Below, in pieces: positions 15,231 to 24,050 of a stretch of 44,102 bases of DNA. Each line of letters begins with the position of its first letter. The first letter of the stretch is position 1. A program made the translations under genes and the position numbers. This DNA comes from Marinifilum fragile JCM 15579 (GTDB lineage: Bacteria; Bacteroidota; Bacteroidia; Bacteroidales; Marinifilaceae), in the NCBI RefSeq assembly GCF_001310955.1, contig NZ_BAZX01000033.1:1-44102 (forward strand), written 5' to 3'. A model generated the notes under the pieces. The model saw nothing but the letters and a program-made list of their open reading frames with translations. It had not been told where the DNA came from and ran no database searches.

Positions 15231-16335
15231 ACGTTTGTAATTTTAATGCTGGGTTGTTTTTAAGATTAGTTTTTAGCCCAAACAAAGGTCGTAGTATAAT
15301 ACTTCGCTTGATAACCAACTCATACAATGCAAAGCATCCTATAAATGTGATTAAATTAATAATAACAAAATTCAGAAATGCAGGCATTTGTAATGGCAAT
15401 ATCAGGTAAGATGCTCCATACAGCATCACCATGTGAATGATATAAACAGGATAAGCAGCCTCGCTTAAGTATGTCAATAATTTGTTTGCTTTATTCAGGT
15501 ATTGGAAGGCAAAACCGAATACAGTAAAAACCCATATGTTCGACTCTATTGCCATCAGGTAGTTTGGCGATTGCAACTGGAAAACTACCAAACGGACTGT
15601 ATACAAGCCTAAAGCAAGAATTAGGAAGTGCCATTTCCATTTGATCAATGTTCTTCGAAGAGTTTCTCCAGCCAGAATGAAAACAAAGCCAAAGAAAAAG
15701 GCCAGGAATCCCAATATAAATCCATGTAGAGTCATGGCATACATTTCAAAAGGATTCGGATTGATTAGAACAGATTCAAATACAAACGGTATCATCACAA
15801 TGAATAATCCAAAGGGTGTTTTGAACAGTTTATTTAGCCAGCTTTTTATCAGGAAATGATTCCTTTTCATATAAAGGAACAGAGGCAATAATATCAGTAC
15901 ATAGGCGAATATATTGCCTAAGAACCATAAATGACTTGGATTTACCTGGTAAGCAAGATCTTGATTGTAATAGTTCTTCCATATTAGAAAGTGTAGTGGT
16001 ACAACACAAAACATCCCAAATACGAAAGGGAGCAGAATTCGAATACTGCGTTCCCGAAGCAGTTGTACAGCTGATCTTTTACGCATGGCAAAACAAACAC
16101 CCATACCCGAAACGAAAAAGAGTAAAGGTATTCTCCAGACGTTCAGCATCGACATGGGAATCCAAATGCTTTCCAAGGATGTATCACTTTTGATAAAGCC
16201 AATAAATGGCGCCCATGGTTGAAATACAATGGCGATGTGGTAGATCAATAACAGTCCAATGGTAATCACTCTCAACCAGTCAATATCGTATCTTCTTTCT
16301 GTTGTTGTCATGATTTGTATCTTTTTAAGAGGCAT
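15229..16335 (-). CDS. Acyltransferase-3 family integral membrane protein
   Basis: The 368-residue protein has about ten membrane segments. The first is preceded by the family opening RRYDIDWLRVITIGLLLIYHI, with the conserved D and H; LFFVSGMGVCFAMRKR and RSIRILLPFVFGMF follow, as in OafA/OpgC-type O-acyltransferases. These proteins acylate surface glycans or small molecules; the substrate here is unknown. A second possible start is Met 9 (16311), directly before TTTERRYD; this is the more likely start because it sits nearer to the usual N-terminus. It lies 32 bases after the ankyrin gene and is probably co-transcribed with it. Confidence 0.85.
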   Translation of the reverse strand: MPLKKIQIMTTTERRYDIDWLRVITIGLLLIYHIAIVFQPWAPFIGFIKSDTSLESIWIPMSMLNVWRIPLLFFVSGMGVCFAMRKRSAVQLLRERSIRILLPFVFGMFCVVPLHFLIWKNYYNQDLAYQVNPSHLWFLGNIFAYVLILLPLFLYMKRNHFLIKSWLNKLFKTPFGLFIVMIPFVFESVLINPNPFEMYAMTLHGFILGFLAFFFGFVFILAGETLRRTLIKWKWHFLILALGLYTVRLVVFQLQSPNYLMAIESNIWVFTVFGFAFQYLNKANKLLTYLSEAAYPVYIIHMVMLYGASYLILPLQMPAFLNFVIINLITFIGCFALYELVIKRSIILRPLFGLKTNLKNNPALKLQT

Positions 16336-16367
16336 TCGCCCTCTAATTCTCCAATTTAACTCTTTGT

Positions 16368-16955
16368 CTAACTCTGGTTTCTTAATAATTCGGCTACTTC
16401 AGGTCTTGTTTTTTCAATTCTGTCATAGTTCAATCTTAAACCAAGAGGTCCTAATTCCTTATTAAAGAATTCATAAATTCCTTTAACTTTTACAAATGGA
16501 GCAGAAACACTCTCTAAAGCGGTAGCACCTGCATTGTTTTTTATGCTTTGGTCAGCACCTTTTGCAATAAGGGCCTTCACAATTTCTGTTCTACAAAAGA
16601 ATGCTGCAACATGAAGTGCAGTTGAGCCATCATTATTTTTAAGGTTTAAATCTGCTCCGGCATCAATAAGTGCCTCTGCAACTTCAGTTTTGCCAAATAA
16701 ACATGCAGTAATTAAAGGTGTTGATCCTCCAATTGGCTCTTTGCTGTTTAAATCGGTACCTGCAGCAATGTGTTGTTCTACAATTTTTACATTTCCCATG
16801 AATGTGGCTGCATGAATATCAGTTTTAGGGGCTTTCACTTTTTGAGTGGTATTTGTTTTACTATTTCCTGTTTTTGAATTTTTGCTTTCGCATGAATAAA
16901 CTGCCAATACAAATAGGATATACATTCCGAATGCTAATAATTTATGCGCTTTCAT
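16368..16955 (-). CDS. Ankyrin-repeat lipoprotein
   Basis: The 195-residue product starts MKAHKLLAFGMYILFVLAVYSC, a lipoprotein signal with Cys 22 lipidated. After a short polar linker there are about four ankyrin repeats (about residues 47-155), with clear units such as GGSTPLITACLFGKTEVAEALIDAGADLN and GSTALHVAAFFCRTEIVKALIAKGAD. Exported ankyrin proteins usually mediate protein contacts, sometimes as partners of enzymes in the periplasm. It is divergent from the AraC-TPR regulator, which may control it. Confidence 0.88.
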   Translation of the reverse strand: MKAHKLLAFGMYILFVLAVYSCESKNSKTGNSKTNTTQKVKAPKTDIHAATFMGNVKIVEQHIAAGTDLNSKEPIGGSTPLITACLFGKTEVAEALIDAGADLNLKNNDGSTALHVAAFFCRTEIVKALIAKGADQSIKNNAGATALESVSAPFVKVKGIYEFFNKELGPLGLRLNYDRIEKTRPEVAELLRNQS

Positions 16956-17006
16956 TTTTACTGATTTTTAGTTCAACATTTATCTGATGTAAAGGTCTGG
17001 GAATTT

Positions 17007-17096
17007 GTGATGCAGGTCATATCATTTAAAAATCGAAGAATATAAGCTTTTGAGACTCAGTGTAAATTATGACGCATCTGAATAAAATATGATGCA
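17007..17096. promoter_or_regulatory. Three RTGAYGCA direct repeats between divergent genes
   Basis: GTGATGCA (17007-17014), ATGACGCA (17069-17076) and ATGATGCA (17089-17096) have the same orientation. The last two are 20 bases apart, near two helical turns, as is usual for AraC-type binding sites. Confidence 0.45.
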
Positions 17097-17212
17097 AAAA
17101 GTGAGTTCTCCCCACCGAATGTATTCAATTGAAGAAGAATATTTCCGTGAATAATGTTGATATTATTTGTATCTTTTTCTTGAATTATTGATGACAATTT
17201 TACCCCTATATA

Positions 17213-19264
17213 ATGGCCAACCAATTATTTGAAGAGAATGAATTTCTGTTAAAGCTAAAATCAATTGTTGAAGAAAACCTATCCAACGAAAGTTTTGGTG
17301 TTTCAGACTTGGCAGATGCAATAGGAATGAGTCGATCCAATCTCCTGCGAAAAGTAAAAAAGCAATGCAATCTTTCCGTTAGCCAGTTTATCAGACAAAT
17401 CAGACTCGAGAATGCCCGGGAAATATTAGTAAAGGGTGATGCTAATGTTTCCGAAGTTGCCTACCAGGTTGGTTTTAGCAGTACATCCTACTTTATAAAA
17501 TGTTTCAGGGAATTTTATGGTTATCCCCCTGGAGAAACAGGAAAGCATGAGCTTGCTGAAGTGGAAAGTTTTCCTCAGGATTCAAAAGCACGAAAAAGAC
17601 CAATAATCATTGTGATTATTGTGTTATTAAGTATTTTATCTGGTTATTTTATTCTGAATCCAGTTCTGTTTGGTAGTGAAGAGGCAGATAAATCAATCGC
17701 TGTCCTTCCATTTAAAAATGACAGCAAGGATTCATCTAATGTATACATTGTAAATGGATTGATGGAATCGGTTCTAAATCATTTACAGAAAATTAAAGAT
17801 GTAAGAGTTATAAGCAGGACTTCGGTAGAGAAATATCGAAATTCAAATCTCACCATTCCTGAGATTGCCAAAGAGTTGAATGTAAGCTATTTTGTTGAAG
17901 GAAGTGGTCAGAAAATCGGAGAGCAAATTTTATTGAATATTCAGTTGATAAAAGCTAGTAATGATAAACACTTGTGGGCAGAACAGTACGACCGACAAGC
18001 CAGGGATATATTTGAGTTGCAAAAAGAAGTGGCTAAGAAAATAGCCGCAAGTGTAGAGGCCATCATTACACCTGAAGAGGAGAAATTAATAGATAAAAAG
18101 CCCACAGATAACCTTGAGGCCTACGATGAACTCTTAAAAGGATTGGATTTGATGCGAAGGGGGAAGAGAGAGTATTTGCTGGAAGCAATTACTTATCTTG
18201 ATAAGGCCATAGAATTGGATCATGAGTTTGCACGTGCTTATGCTTTTCGATCAATGGCTTACTACTATCTGGATATCTTTAAAGTAGAAAAGTTGTATAC
18301 CGATCAGGTGATTGCGGATGCTGATAAGGCCATGTTGTTTGACTCAAAGGATTACCAGAGCTTAATTGCCAAAGCACTATCTTATGTAGCAAAGGATGAA
18401 AACCAAACTGCCGTTCCTTATTTTGAAAAAGCTTTGGAGTATAATCCAAACTCTGCTTATGTATTGAACTACTTATCTGATTTTTATGCCAATTACATGC
18501 CTGATACTCAAAAGTATCTTGAGTATGCATTAAAAGGCATACAAGTGAATATTGCAGCCAACGATTCTGTAACGACAAGTTTTATTTATCTGCACATTAG
18601 CAATGCGTTGATACAGGCTGGTTTTGTGGATGAATCAGAAAAGTTTGTAAACAAATCTTTGGAATATAATCCCAACAATTTGTATTCTGAATACCTGAGA
18701 GCATATGTATTGTACGCCAAGAATAATGATTTAAAAGAGACAAAGCAATTGATTATTGATGCCTGGAATAAAGACCAAACTCGTCTTGATATCTTGCAGG
18801 AAATTGGAAAAGTTTGCTACTGTCAGCGAGATTATGAAGAGGCTTACAGGTATTACAGCAAGTTTGTAAAAGCTAAGGAAGATGCCAATTTGGACATTTA
18901 TCCAGGTGAAGATGCTAAAATTGCCCATGTGTATGCTAAAGTAGGCAAATACGAAGAGGCAAAAATGTTTTTTAAAAGATATAAGGAGTTTGCCCACACA
19001 CATCAATCCATATACAAAGATTTGAGTTTGGCTGTGTGTGATTTACAGGAAGGGGATGTGGAGAAGACTTTCGAACATTTGTATCGTTTTGCTGAAGCGG
19101 ATAAATATCCTTACTGGATTCTTTTATTTCTTGAAGATGATCCTTTGTTTGATGATATTAATAAAACAAAGAGGTTCAAGAATTTTATGAACTTATTAGA
19201 GAAAAGGTTTTACAAACGCCATAAAAACCTAAAGAAAGTACTAAAAGAGAAGAAATTGATCTAA
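17213..19264 (+). CDS. Membrane-spanning AraC-type regulator with FlgO/TolB-like and TPR domains
   Basis: The 683-residue protein has four parts. Residues about 10-107 are an AraC helix-turn-helix pair (LADAIGMSRSNLLRKVKKQC and VSEVAYQVGFSSTSYFIKCF). Residues about 129-150 form one membrane segment. Residues about 160-265 are a FlgO/TolB-N-like domain (SIAVLPFKNDS; YFVEGSGQKIG; HLWAEQYDR). The rest, to about 670, is a run of TPR-like helices. The DNA-binding part would be in the cytoplasm and the TPR part outside it, so it can sense a periplasmic partner directly without a kinase. Its neighbour, the ankyrin lipoprotein, is a candidate partner or target. A -7-like TATCTTTT lies upstream. Confidence 0.88.
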   Translation: MANQLFEENEFLLKLKSIVEENLSNESFGVSDLADAIGMSRSNLLRKVKKQCNLSVSQFIRQIRLENAREILVKGDANVSEVAYQVGFSSTSYFIKCFREFYGYPPGETGKHELAEVESFPQDSKARKRPIIIVIIVLLSILSGYFILNPVLFGSEEADKSIAVLPFKNDSKDSSNVYIVNGLMESVLNHLQKIKDVRVISRTSVEKYRNSNLTIPEIAKELNVSYFVEGSGQKIGEQILLNIQLIKASNDKHLWAEQYDRQARDIFELQKEVAKKIAASVEAIITPEEEKLIDKKPTDNLEAYDELLKGLDLMRRGKREYLLEAITYLDKAIELDHEFARAYAFRSMAYYYLDIFKVEKLYTDQVIADADKAMLFDSKDYQSLIAKALSYVAKDENQTAVPYFEKALEYNPNSAYVLNYLSDFYANYMPDTQKYLEYALKGIQVNIAANDSVTTSFIYLHISNALIQAGFVDESEKFVNKSLEYNPNNLYSEYLRAYVLYAKNNDLKETKQLIIDAWNKDQTRLDILQEIGKVCYCQRDYEEAYRYYSKFVKAKEDANLDIYPGEDAKIAHVYAKVGKYEEAKMFFKRYKEFAHTHQSIYKDLSLAVCDLQEGDVEKTFEHLYRFAEADKYPYWILLFLEDDPLFDDINKTKRFKNFMNLLEKRFYKRHKNLKKVLKEKKLI

Positions 19265-19267
19265 AAG

Positions 19268-19301
19268 AAAAGGGTTCTCAATATATTGAGAACCCTTTTT
19301 A
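19268..19301. terminator. Bidirectional rho-independent terminator
   Basis: AAAGGGTTCTCAAT pairs with ATTGAGAACCCTTT, with A residues before and T residues after, between convergent genes. Confidence 0.88.
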
Positions 19302-19316
19302 TATCTGTAAGATAGA

Positions 19317-20006
19317 TTATCCTGTTTCACAAATTCGTTCCAGCCTTTCCCTGTCAAGAATTTCAAGATGCCTGCCTTCCAAAGAAATGATTTTATCGTC
19401 CTTAAATTCCTTAATAACACGCGAAAGACTTTCTACCGACATTACAGTTATTTCAGCAAGATCTTTTCTCGACAAAGCCATCTCAAAGTTGTTGCTCTTG
19501 TACAAACGATCGGACAAACATAAGAGAATATCTGCTAATCTTCCGCTAGCCTGTTTTTGGGTCAAACAAAAGAGGCGTCCATAACCGCGAATGGTATTTT
19601 CGTTTAAGCGTGCAATTAATTTTGATGCGAACCCAGGGTTCTGTTCAATGATTTTACTAATGGTATTCATTTCGAAAAGACAAACGGTAGTATTCTCATA
19701 GGCAACAGCTGTGTAGTGAAAAACACTATTACCGAAAAGAGACTGTAATCCGATCATATAACCATCTTTTTCAATGGTCAAAATGATGTTTTTATTATGG
19801 CCTCCTTCGATATACAATTTCACAAATCCACTCTTAATATAAATCAAATGTGAGGCTAGCATTCCTTGCTTACAAATTATTTCTCCTTTCTTAAAAGTGA
19901 CTTCAAAGCGTCCTTGATCGATTAAAACTAATTCTTTTTCAGATAGTTCTTTGAAGCATGCAGATTTACTAACGCATTCTTTGCAACATGTTGTTTTTAC
20001 TGGCAT
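19317..20006 (-). CDS. FNR-like Crp-family regulator with N-terminal cysteine cluster
   Basis: I place the start at 20006 (MPVKTTCCKECVSKSACF), giving 229 residues. An in-frame ATG at 20093 exists but lies upstream of the promoter's predicted start near 20050. Cysteines 7, 8, 11 and 17 resemble the cluster that binds an oxygen-labile [4Fe-4S] in FNR, and C109 could be the distant fourth ligand. A cNMP-like barrel (about 35-130) and a C-terminal helix-turn-helix (MALSRKDLAEITVMSVESLSRVIKEF) follow. It is divergent from the sulfur-respiration genes, so it probably switches them on without oxygen; no clear binding site was proved. Confidence 0.85.
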   Translation of the reverse strand: MPVKTTCCKECVSKSACFKELSEKELVLIDQGRFEVTFKKGEIICKQGMLASHLIYIKSGFVKLYIEGGHNKNIILTIEKDGYMIGLQSLFGNSVFHYTAVAYENTTVCLFEMNTISKIIEQNPGFASKLIARLNENTIRGYGRLFCLTQKQASGRLADILLCLSDRLYKSNNFEMALSRKDLAEITVMSVESLSRVIKEFKDDKIISLEGRHLEILDRERLERICETG

Positions 20007-20056
20007 TGCATAGTAAGGGAGATTTAGGTTGTTGTATCTAGTCCTGTAAATATATA

Positions 20057-20084
20057 CAAATTTAGAGTATAAATACGTGTCAAA
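20057..20084 (-). promoter_or_regulatory. Promoter of the FNR-like gene
   Basis: On the minus strand TTTG (20084-20081) and TAAATTTG (20064-20057) are 16 bases apart, close to consensus. The predicted start near 20050 leaves a leader of about 45 bases to the start codon at 20006. Confidence 0.6.
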
Positions 20085-20381
20085 TGTCAGCAAAAAACAT
20101 GTAATAGATCAAGAAAACATCTTTCTGGAGTCAAATTATTTGTTTCAAATTACCAATTCTGGATTGAGGGATTGGGGTATGATTTTCTAAAATTCGATTA
20201 AGGAAACCAGTAATATTGTAATAGAGAAATAAATCTTTATTTGTGCTTGCTCAACTTGGATCAAAAGTAGTCCATTCATAGTCTACTTTTTTTGTCGGAA
20301 GGTTTGCAAACGTTGTAAGAGGGCGCAAAGGTAATAATTCTTACTAAAATGTTGCAGTTTTTAAACTTAAATATCGAATCT
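20085..20381. other. Control region upstream of the sulfur locus
   Basis: No gene is seen in this part. It contains GATCAA at 20106-20111 and 20259-20264, and a terminator-like hairpin at 20263-20293 about 90 bases before the first gene. No good TAnnTTTG element was found directly before 20382. Confidence 0.5.
20263..20293 (+). terminator. Terminator-like hairpin in the leader of the rhodanese gene
   Basis: AAAAGTAG (20263-20270) pairs with CTACTTTT (20283-20290) and runs into T residues. It lies between the FNR-like promoter region and the first gene, so it may be an attenuator or the end of a short RNA. Confidence 0.5.
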
Positions 20382-20915
20382 ATGAAAACAATCAAGGCTT
20401 TTTTCTTTATCTGCCTTATTGCTTTAGTAGGATGTAGCAGTAATTCTAGCGGTCCTGTTAAATCCTATGAAAGTGTTGATGAAATGGTAGCTGATATCAG
20501 TAAAAATGTTACTGAGATATCTGTGAGTGATTTTTACGCATTAATGAATGGTGAAGATCCATATGTACTATTGGATGTTCGTCTTCCTAAGGAACACGAT
20601 AAAGGTTTCATACCTGGTTCCGTTTCCATTCCACGCGGTGTTCTTGAATTCAGAATCGGAAGCGAAAAGGTATGGGATGAGGAGGGACTTTATGTGCCAG
20701 AAAAAGAGGAATTACTTATTCTTTATTGTAAGAAAAGTAACCGTAGTCCTTTGGCTGCATTGCGTTTACAGCAATTGGGATATAAAAATGTAAAGGTAAT
20801 AAGTGGAGGTTGGCAAGGCTGGCACGAAGCTTATCCTGAAATCAGCGAAGATAATATCGAAGAAGGTGGGATGGAATATGCAGCCGCAGCGGAAGAAGAT
20901 TCCGGTGGATGCTAA
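20382..20915 (+). CDS. Rhodanese-domain lipoprotein
   Basis: I choose the ATG at 20382 because it gives a standard lipoprotein signal (MKTIKAFFFICLIALVGCSS); the in-frame ATG at 20349 adds 11 residues before it. The 177-residue product has one rhodanese domain (about 45-155) with YVLLDVRLPKEHDKGFIPGS and the active loop C116-KKSNRS. The protein ends in EEDSGGC with a C-terminal cysteine (C177), which could accept or pass on sulfur; this is inference. Rhodaneses move sulfane sulfur from thiosulfate or polysulfide to an acceptor. It heads a locus of similar exported proteins and a molybdoenzyme. Confidence 0.88.
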   Translation: MKTIKAFFFICLIALVGCSSNSSGPVKSYESVDEMVADISKNVTEISVSDFYALMNGEDPYVLLDVRLPKEHDKGFIPGSVSIPRGVLEFRIGSEKVWDEEGLYVPEKEELLILYCKKSNRSPLAALRLQQLGYKNVKVISGGWQGWHEAYPEISEDNIEEGGMEYAAAAEEDSGGC

Positions 20916-20974
20916 ACTTGAACTATCTAACCTGAAATATAACCTAAACTATTACAAACCTAAACTATTGAGTC

Positions 20975-22855
20975 ATGAAAAAATTAATGAAGTATTTCTT
21001 TATTTTTACATTGGTGCCGACATTATTTCTGACCTCTTGTAAGGAAGAAAATGATGTATACACCCCAGAACCAGGTCCTGATCTATCAGAAAATTTTTTA
21101 ATATTAAAGGATTATATGGTTGCTAATGACCTTGATCTTCCAGATGTTTTAAATGGTTGGATCGTGGGTGCACCGGCACAGGCTGATTTAGCTACTTTCC
21201 TTAGTACTTATGATATTATCGATATTCGATCGGCAGATGCATATGCCGCTGGGCATATTGAAGGTGCAGTTAATTCTTCATTAGATAATATTCTAAACAC
21301 TGCGGCTAATGCGACTAAACCTATTTTGGTTGCCTGTTATACAGGACAAACAGCTTCTCATGCAGTAGTTGCACTTCGTTTGAGTGGTTACACTGATGCG
21401 AAAGTTTTAAAATGGGGTATGAGCGGTTGGAACTCAAGTTTATCAGGACCTTGGGCAAGCAATTCAGGTGCTGAAAATGGTGCGGTTGCTGAAGGAAATG
21501 CAAATTGGGTTACTTCTCCAGTTGCAACTAACCAAGTTTTCAATTACCCTGGTTTTAACACAACAGCTGCAACTGGTGCTGCAATTCTTGAAGAAAGAGT
21601 AAATGCTATGATCATTGGAGGTTTTAAAGGAGTTAATGCCTCTGATGTTTTAACTACTCCATCTAATTATTTCATTAATAATTACTGGGCCGAAGCTGAT
21701 GTTGATCATTACGGACATATTGCTGGAGCACACAGAATTTTACCTTTGAGTCTTGAAAATAACGAAATTGAAAGTCTCGATCCAGATGCAACAATATGTA
21801 CTTACTGCTGGACAGGTCAAACTTCATCCATGGTTACTGCTTATTTAAATGTAATTGGGTATAATGCGGTTTCATTGAAATTTGGTACAAATGGTATGAT
21901 TTATCCATCACTTGAGAGCCATCAATTTGTTGCTCCTACTGTTGATTTGCCTTTGGTTACTTCTGATGTTGTAGAAACCAATGCATTTGAAACACTATCA
22001 GATTACTTGGTTGCAAATGATCTTGATTTACCAGATGTTTTAACTGATTGGATTACAGGAGCTCCTGCTGAAGCAGATTTGAATACTTTCCTTTCAACTT
22101 ACGATATTATTGATATTCGTTCTGCAGATTCATACAATGCGGGCCATATTGAAGGTGCAATTAATTCTACTTTAGCAAATATTGTATCAGATGCAGCCAG
22201 TACAACTAAACCAATCTTGGTTGCATGCTATACAGGTCAAACAGCTGCTCATGCAGTAGTTGCACTTCGTTTAAGCGGATACACTAATGCTAAGGTATTA
22301 AAATGGGGAATGAGTGGATGGAATTCAACATTATCCGGATCATGGGAAAGTAATTCAGGAGCTACCAATGGTGCAGCTGCCGAAGGACATTCCAATTGGG
22401 TTACTTCTGCTGTAGAGAGCAACCAAACTTTCGATTATCCAACTTTATCAACTTCAGCTACTACTGGTGCCGCAATTCTTCAGGAAAGAGTAACAGACAT
22501 GACTACAAACGGTTTTAAAGGAGTAAATGCTTCGGATGTATTAACATCTCCATCAAACTATTTTATTAATAACTATTGGGCAGAAGCTGATGTTACCAAA
22601 TATGGTCATATTGCTGGAGCACACAGAATTCTACCTTTAAGTTTGGAAAATGGTGAGATGGCAAATCTTGATTCAAGTGCTCAAATTTGTACCTATTGTT
22701 GGACCGGTCAAACTTCTTCGATGGTTACAGCTTACTTAAATGTACTTGGTTATGATGCTGTATCATTAAAGTTTGGTTCTAACGGTATGATTTATCCATC
22801 ATTAGAGAGTCATCAATTTGTTACTCCAACAACCGATTTACCTCTGGTTAACTAG
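20975..22855 (+). CDS. Four-rhodanese lipoprotein with an internal tandem duplication
   Basis: The 626-residue product starts with a lipoprotein signal (MKKLMKYFFIFTLVPTLFLTSC, Cys 22). It holds two nearly identical units offset by 297 residues (891 bases), each with two rhodanese domains. The first domain of each unit has DIIDIRSADAYAAGHIEGA and the active loop ACYTGQTA (C121 and C418). The second has HIAGAHRI and the loop CTYCWTGQTSS (C278 and C575, preceded by C275 and C572, a CxxC pair). All four sites keep cysteine, so all could carry persulfide. The protein would sit on the outer-membrane or inner-membrane face of the periplasm. I know of no named family with this architecture. Confidence 0.9.
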   Translation: MKKLMKYFFIFTLVPTLFLTSCKEENDVYTPEPGPDLSENFLILKDYMVANDLDLPDVLNGWIVGAPAQADLATFLSTYDIIDIRSADAYAAGHIEGAVNSSLDNILNTAANATKPILVACYTGQTASHAVVALRLSGYTDAKVLKWGMSGWNSSLSGPWASNSGAENGAVAEGNANWVTSPVATNQVFNYPGFNTTAATGAAILEERVNAMIIGGFKGVNASDVLTTPSNYFINNYWAEADVDHYGHIAGAHRILPLSLENNEIESLDPDATICTYCWTGQTSSMVTAYLNVIGYNAVSLKFGTNGMIYPSLESHQFVAPTVDLPLVTSDVVETNAFETLSDYLVANDLDLPDVLTDWITGAPAEADLNTFLSTYDIIDIRSADSYNAGHIEGAINSTLANIVSDAASTTKPILVACYTGQTAAHAVVALRLSGYTNAKVLKWGMSGWNSTLSGSWESNSGATNGAAAEGHSNWVTSAVESNQTFDYPTLSTSATTGAAILQERVTDMTTNGFKGVNASDVLTSPSNYFINNYWAEADVTKYGHIAGAHRILPLSLENGEMANLDSSAQICTYCWTGQTSSMVTAYLNVLGYDAVSLKFGSNGMIYPSLESHQFVTPTTDLPLVN

Positions 22856-22950
22856 CACAGGAACAAGATATATTCATACAACTAACCGAATAGGGAATTG
22901 TATCGATGAATTATGAAATACAATTCCCAAAACCTAAAAAAAAGATAATC

Positions 22951-23991
22951 ATGAAAAAATTATATGCATTACTATTTGCAGTTGCTTTTTGTATTCCTAT
23001 GCTGGTAAATGCACAAGGATGTGACGAGCCGTCAGGTGAGGGAGTTAACGTTTTTGGTTTTATTCAGCCGAGATATCAATACAGCGAAAAGGCAGCTAAC
23101 AATGATACCAACACTTTTGATTTTAATAGAGCTAGAATTGGTGTAATGGGCAAAATTCCTTACGATATCAGTTACTATGTAGTTCTGGAAGCAAGTCCTG
23201 ATAATCAGAGACATGATGGGGATGCTTATTTGTTGGATGCGTTTGTAACTTATTCGCGTTATGATTTTGCTCGATTGACAATGGGATCATTCAAATCTCC
23301 AATCTCGCTTGAATTAAATACAGCTTGCCGTAAATTACATACAATTAACCGTTCTAGAGTGGTTGAGCAATTAGCATCTCCTGATCGTGATCGTGGTATT
23401 ATGGTGATGGGTGGTGCTGATACTACTTTGTTTCAGTACAGTTTTGCTATAACTAACGGTACTGGCTTATTTGCGAAAGATGACAATAAAGAGAAGGATT
23501 ATGCAGCTCGAGTTGTTTTAAATCCGCACAAAAACTTTAAGCTAGGGGCTAGTTACTTGTATGGAGAATCAGCATCGGCTACAGCAGGTATGCCTGATGA
23601 TGAAAAAACAAGATGGGGAGCTGATCTTCAGTACAAGAACGGAGGATTTATGTTTCAGGCAGAATATCTATATGGTAAAGATGTAGGTTCTTATACAACT
23701 GGTGGTGGATGTGGTGAAGAATTGGAAGTTCACCAAGGCAGTATTAAACGTGATGGTGGTTTCATCATGGGTATGTATAAGTTCAAGAACAATCTTCAAC
23801 CAGTGTTAAAAATTGAATACTACGATTCAGATAAAGATATGGGTAACAATACAGAGTTCTGTACTACTTATGGGTTGAATTATTGGTTAAATGATTGGAC
23901 TAAGATTCAGGCAAACTACGTTTATCGTGCAGAAAGAGCTGATGAAATTGATAACGATATTTTCATATTACAGGTAACTGTGAATTTTTAA
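22951..23991 (+). CDS. Outer-membrane porin (OprO/OprP-like)
   Basis: The start at 22951 gives MKKLYALLFAVAFCIPMLVNAQG, a signal peptide cut near residue 21; an upstream in-frame ATG at 22906 would add 15 basic residues. The 346-residue product is rich in aromatic beta strands: FGFIQPRYQYSEKA, FDFNRARIGVMGKIPYDISYYVVLEAS, and ANYVYRAERADEIDNDIFILQVTVNF with a terminal Phe, as in 16-strand porins of the phosphate-selective family. Lying between rhodanese genes, it probably admits a sulfur anion such as thiosulfate or tetrathionate; this is inference from context only. Confidence 0.85.
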   Translation: MKKLYALLFAVAFCIPMLVNAQGCDEPSGEGVNVFGFIQPRYQYSEKAANNDTNTFDFNRARIGVMGKIPYDISYYVVLEASPDNQRHDGDAYLLDAFVTYSRYDFARLTMGSFKSPISLELNTACRKLHTINRSRVVEQLASPDRDRGIMVMGGADTTLFQYSFAITNGTGLFAKDDNKEKDYAARVVLNPHKNFKLGASYLYGESASATAGMPDDEKTRWGADLQYKNGGFMFQAEYLYGKDVGSYTTGGGCGEELEVHQGSIKRDGGFIMGMYKFKNNLQPVLKIEYYDSDKDMGNNTEFCTTYGLNYWLNDWTKIQANYVYRAERADEIDNDIFILQVTVNF

Positions 23992-24003
23992 TAATTAGTT
24001 TTC

Positions 24004-24022
24004 GGGAGTCGTTCTGACTCCC
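24004..24022. repeat. Small hairpin between porin and sulfurtransferase genes
   Basis: GGGAGTC and GACTCCC form a 7-bp stem with a 5-base loop. There is no T run, so it may be an mRNA-stability hairpin rather than a terminator. Confidence 0.5.
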
Positions 24023-24050
24023 ATAGTAATACTCCCAAAAAGACAAGATT

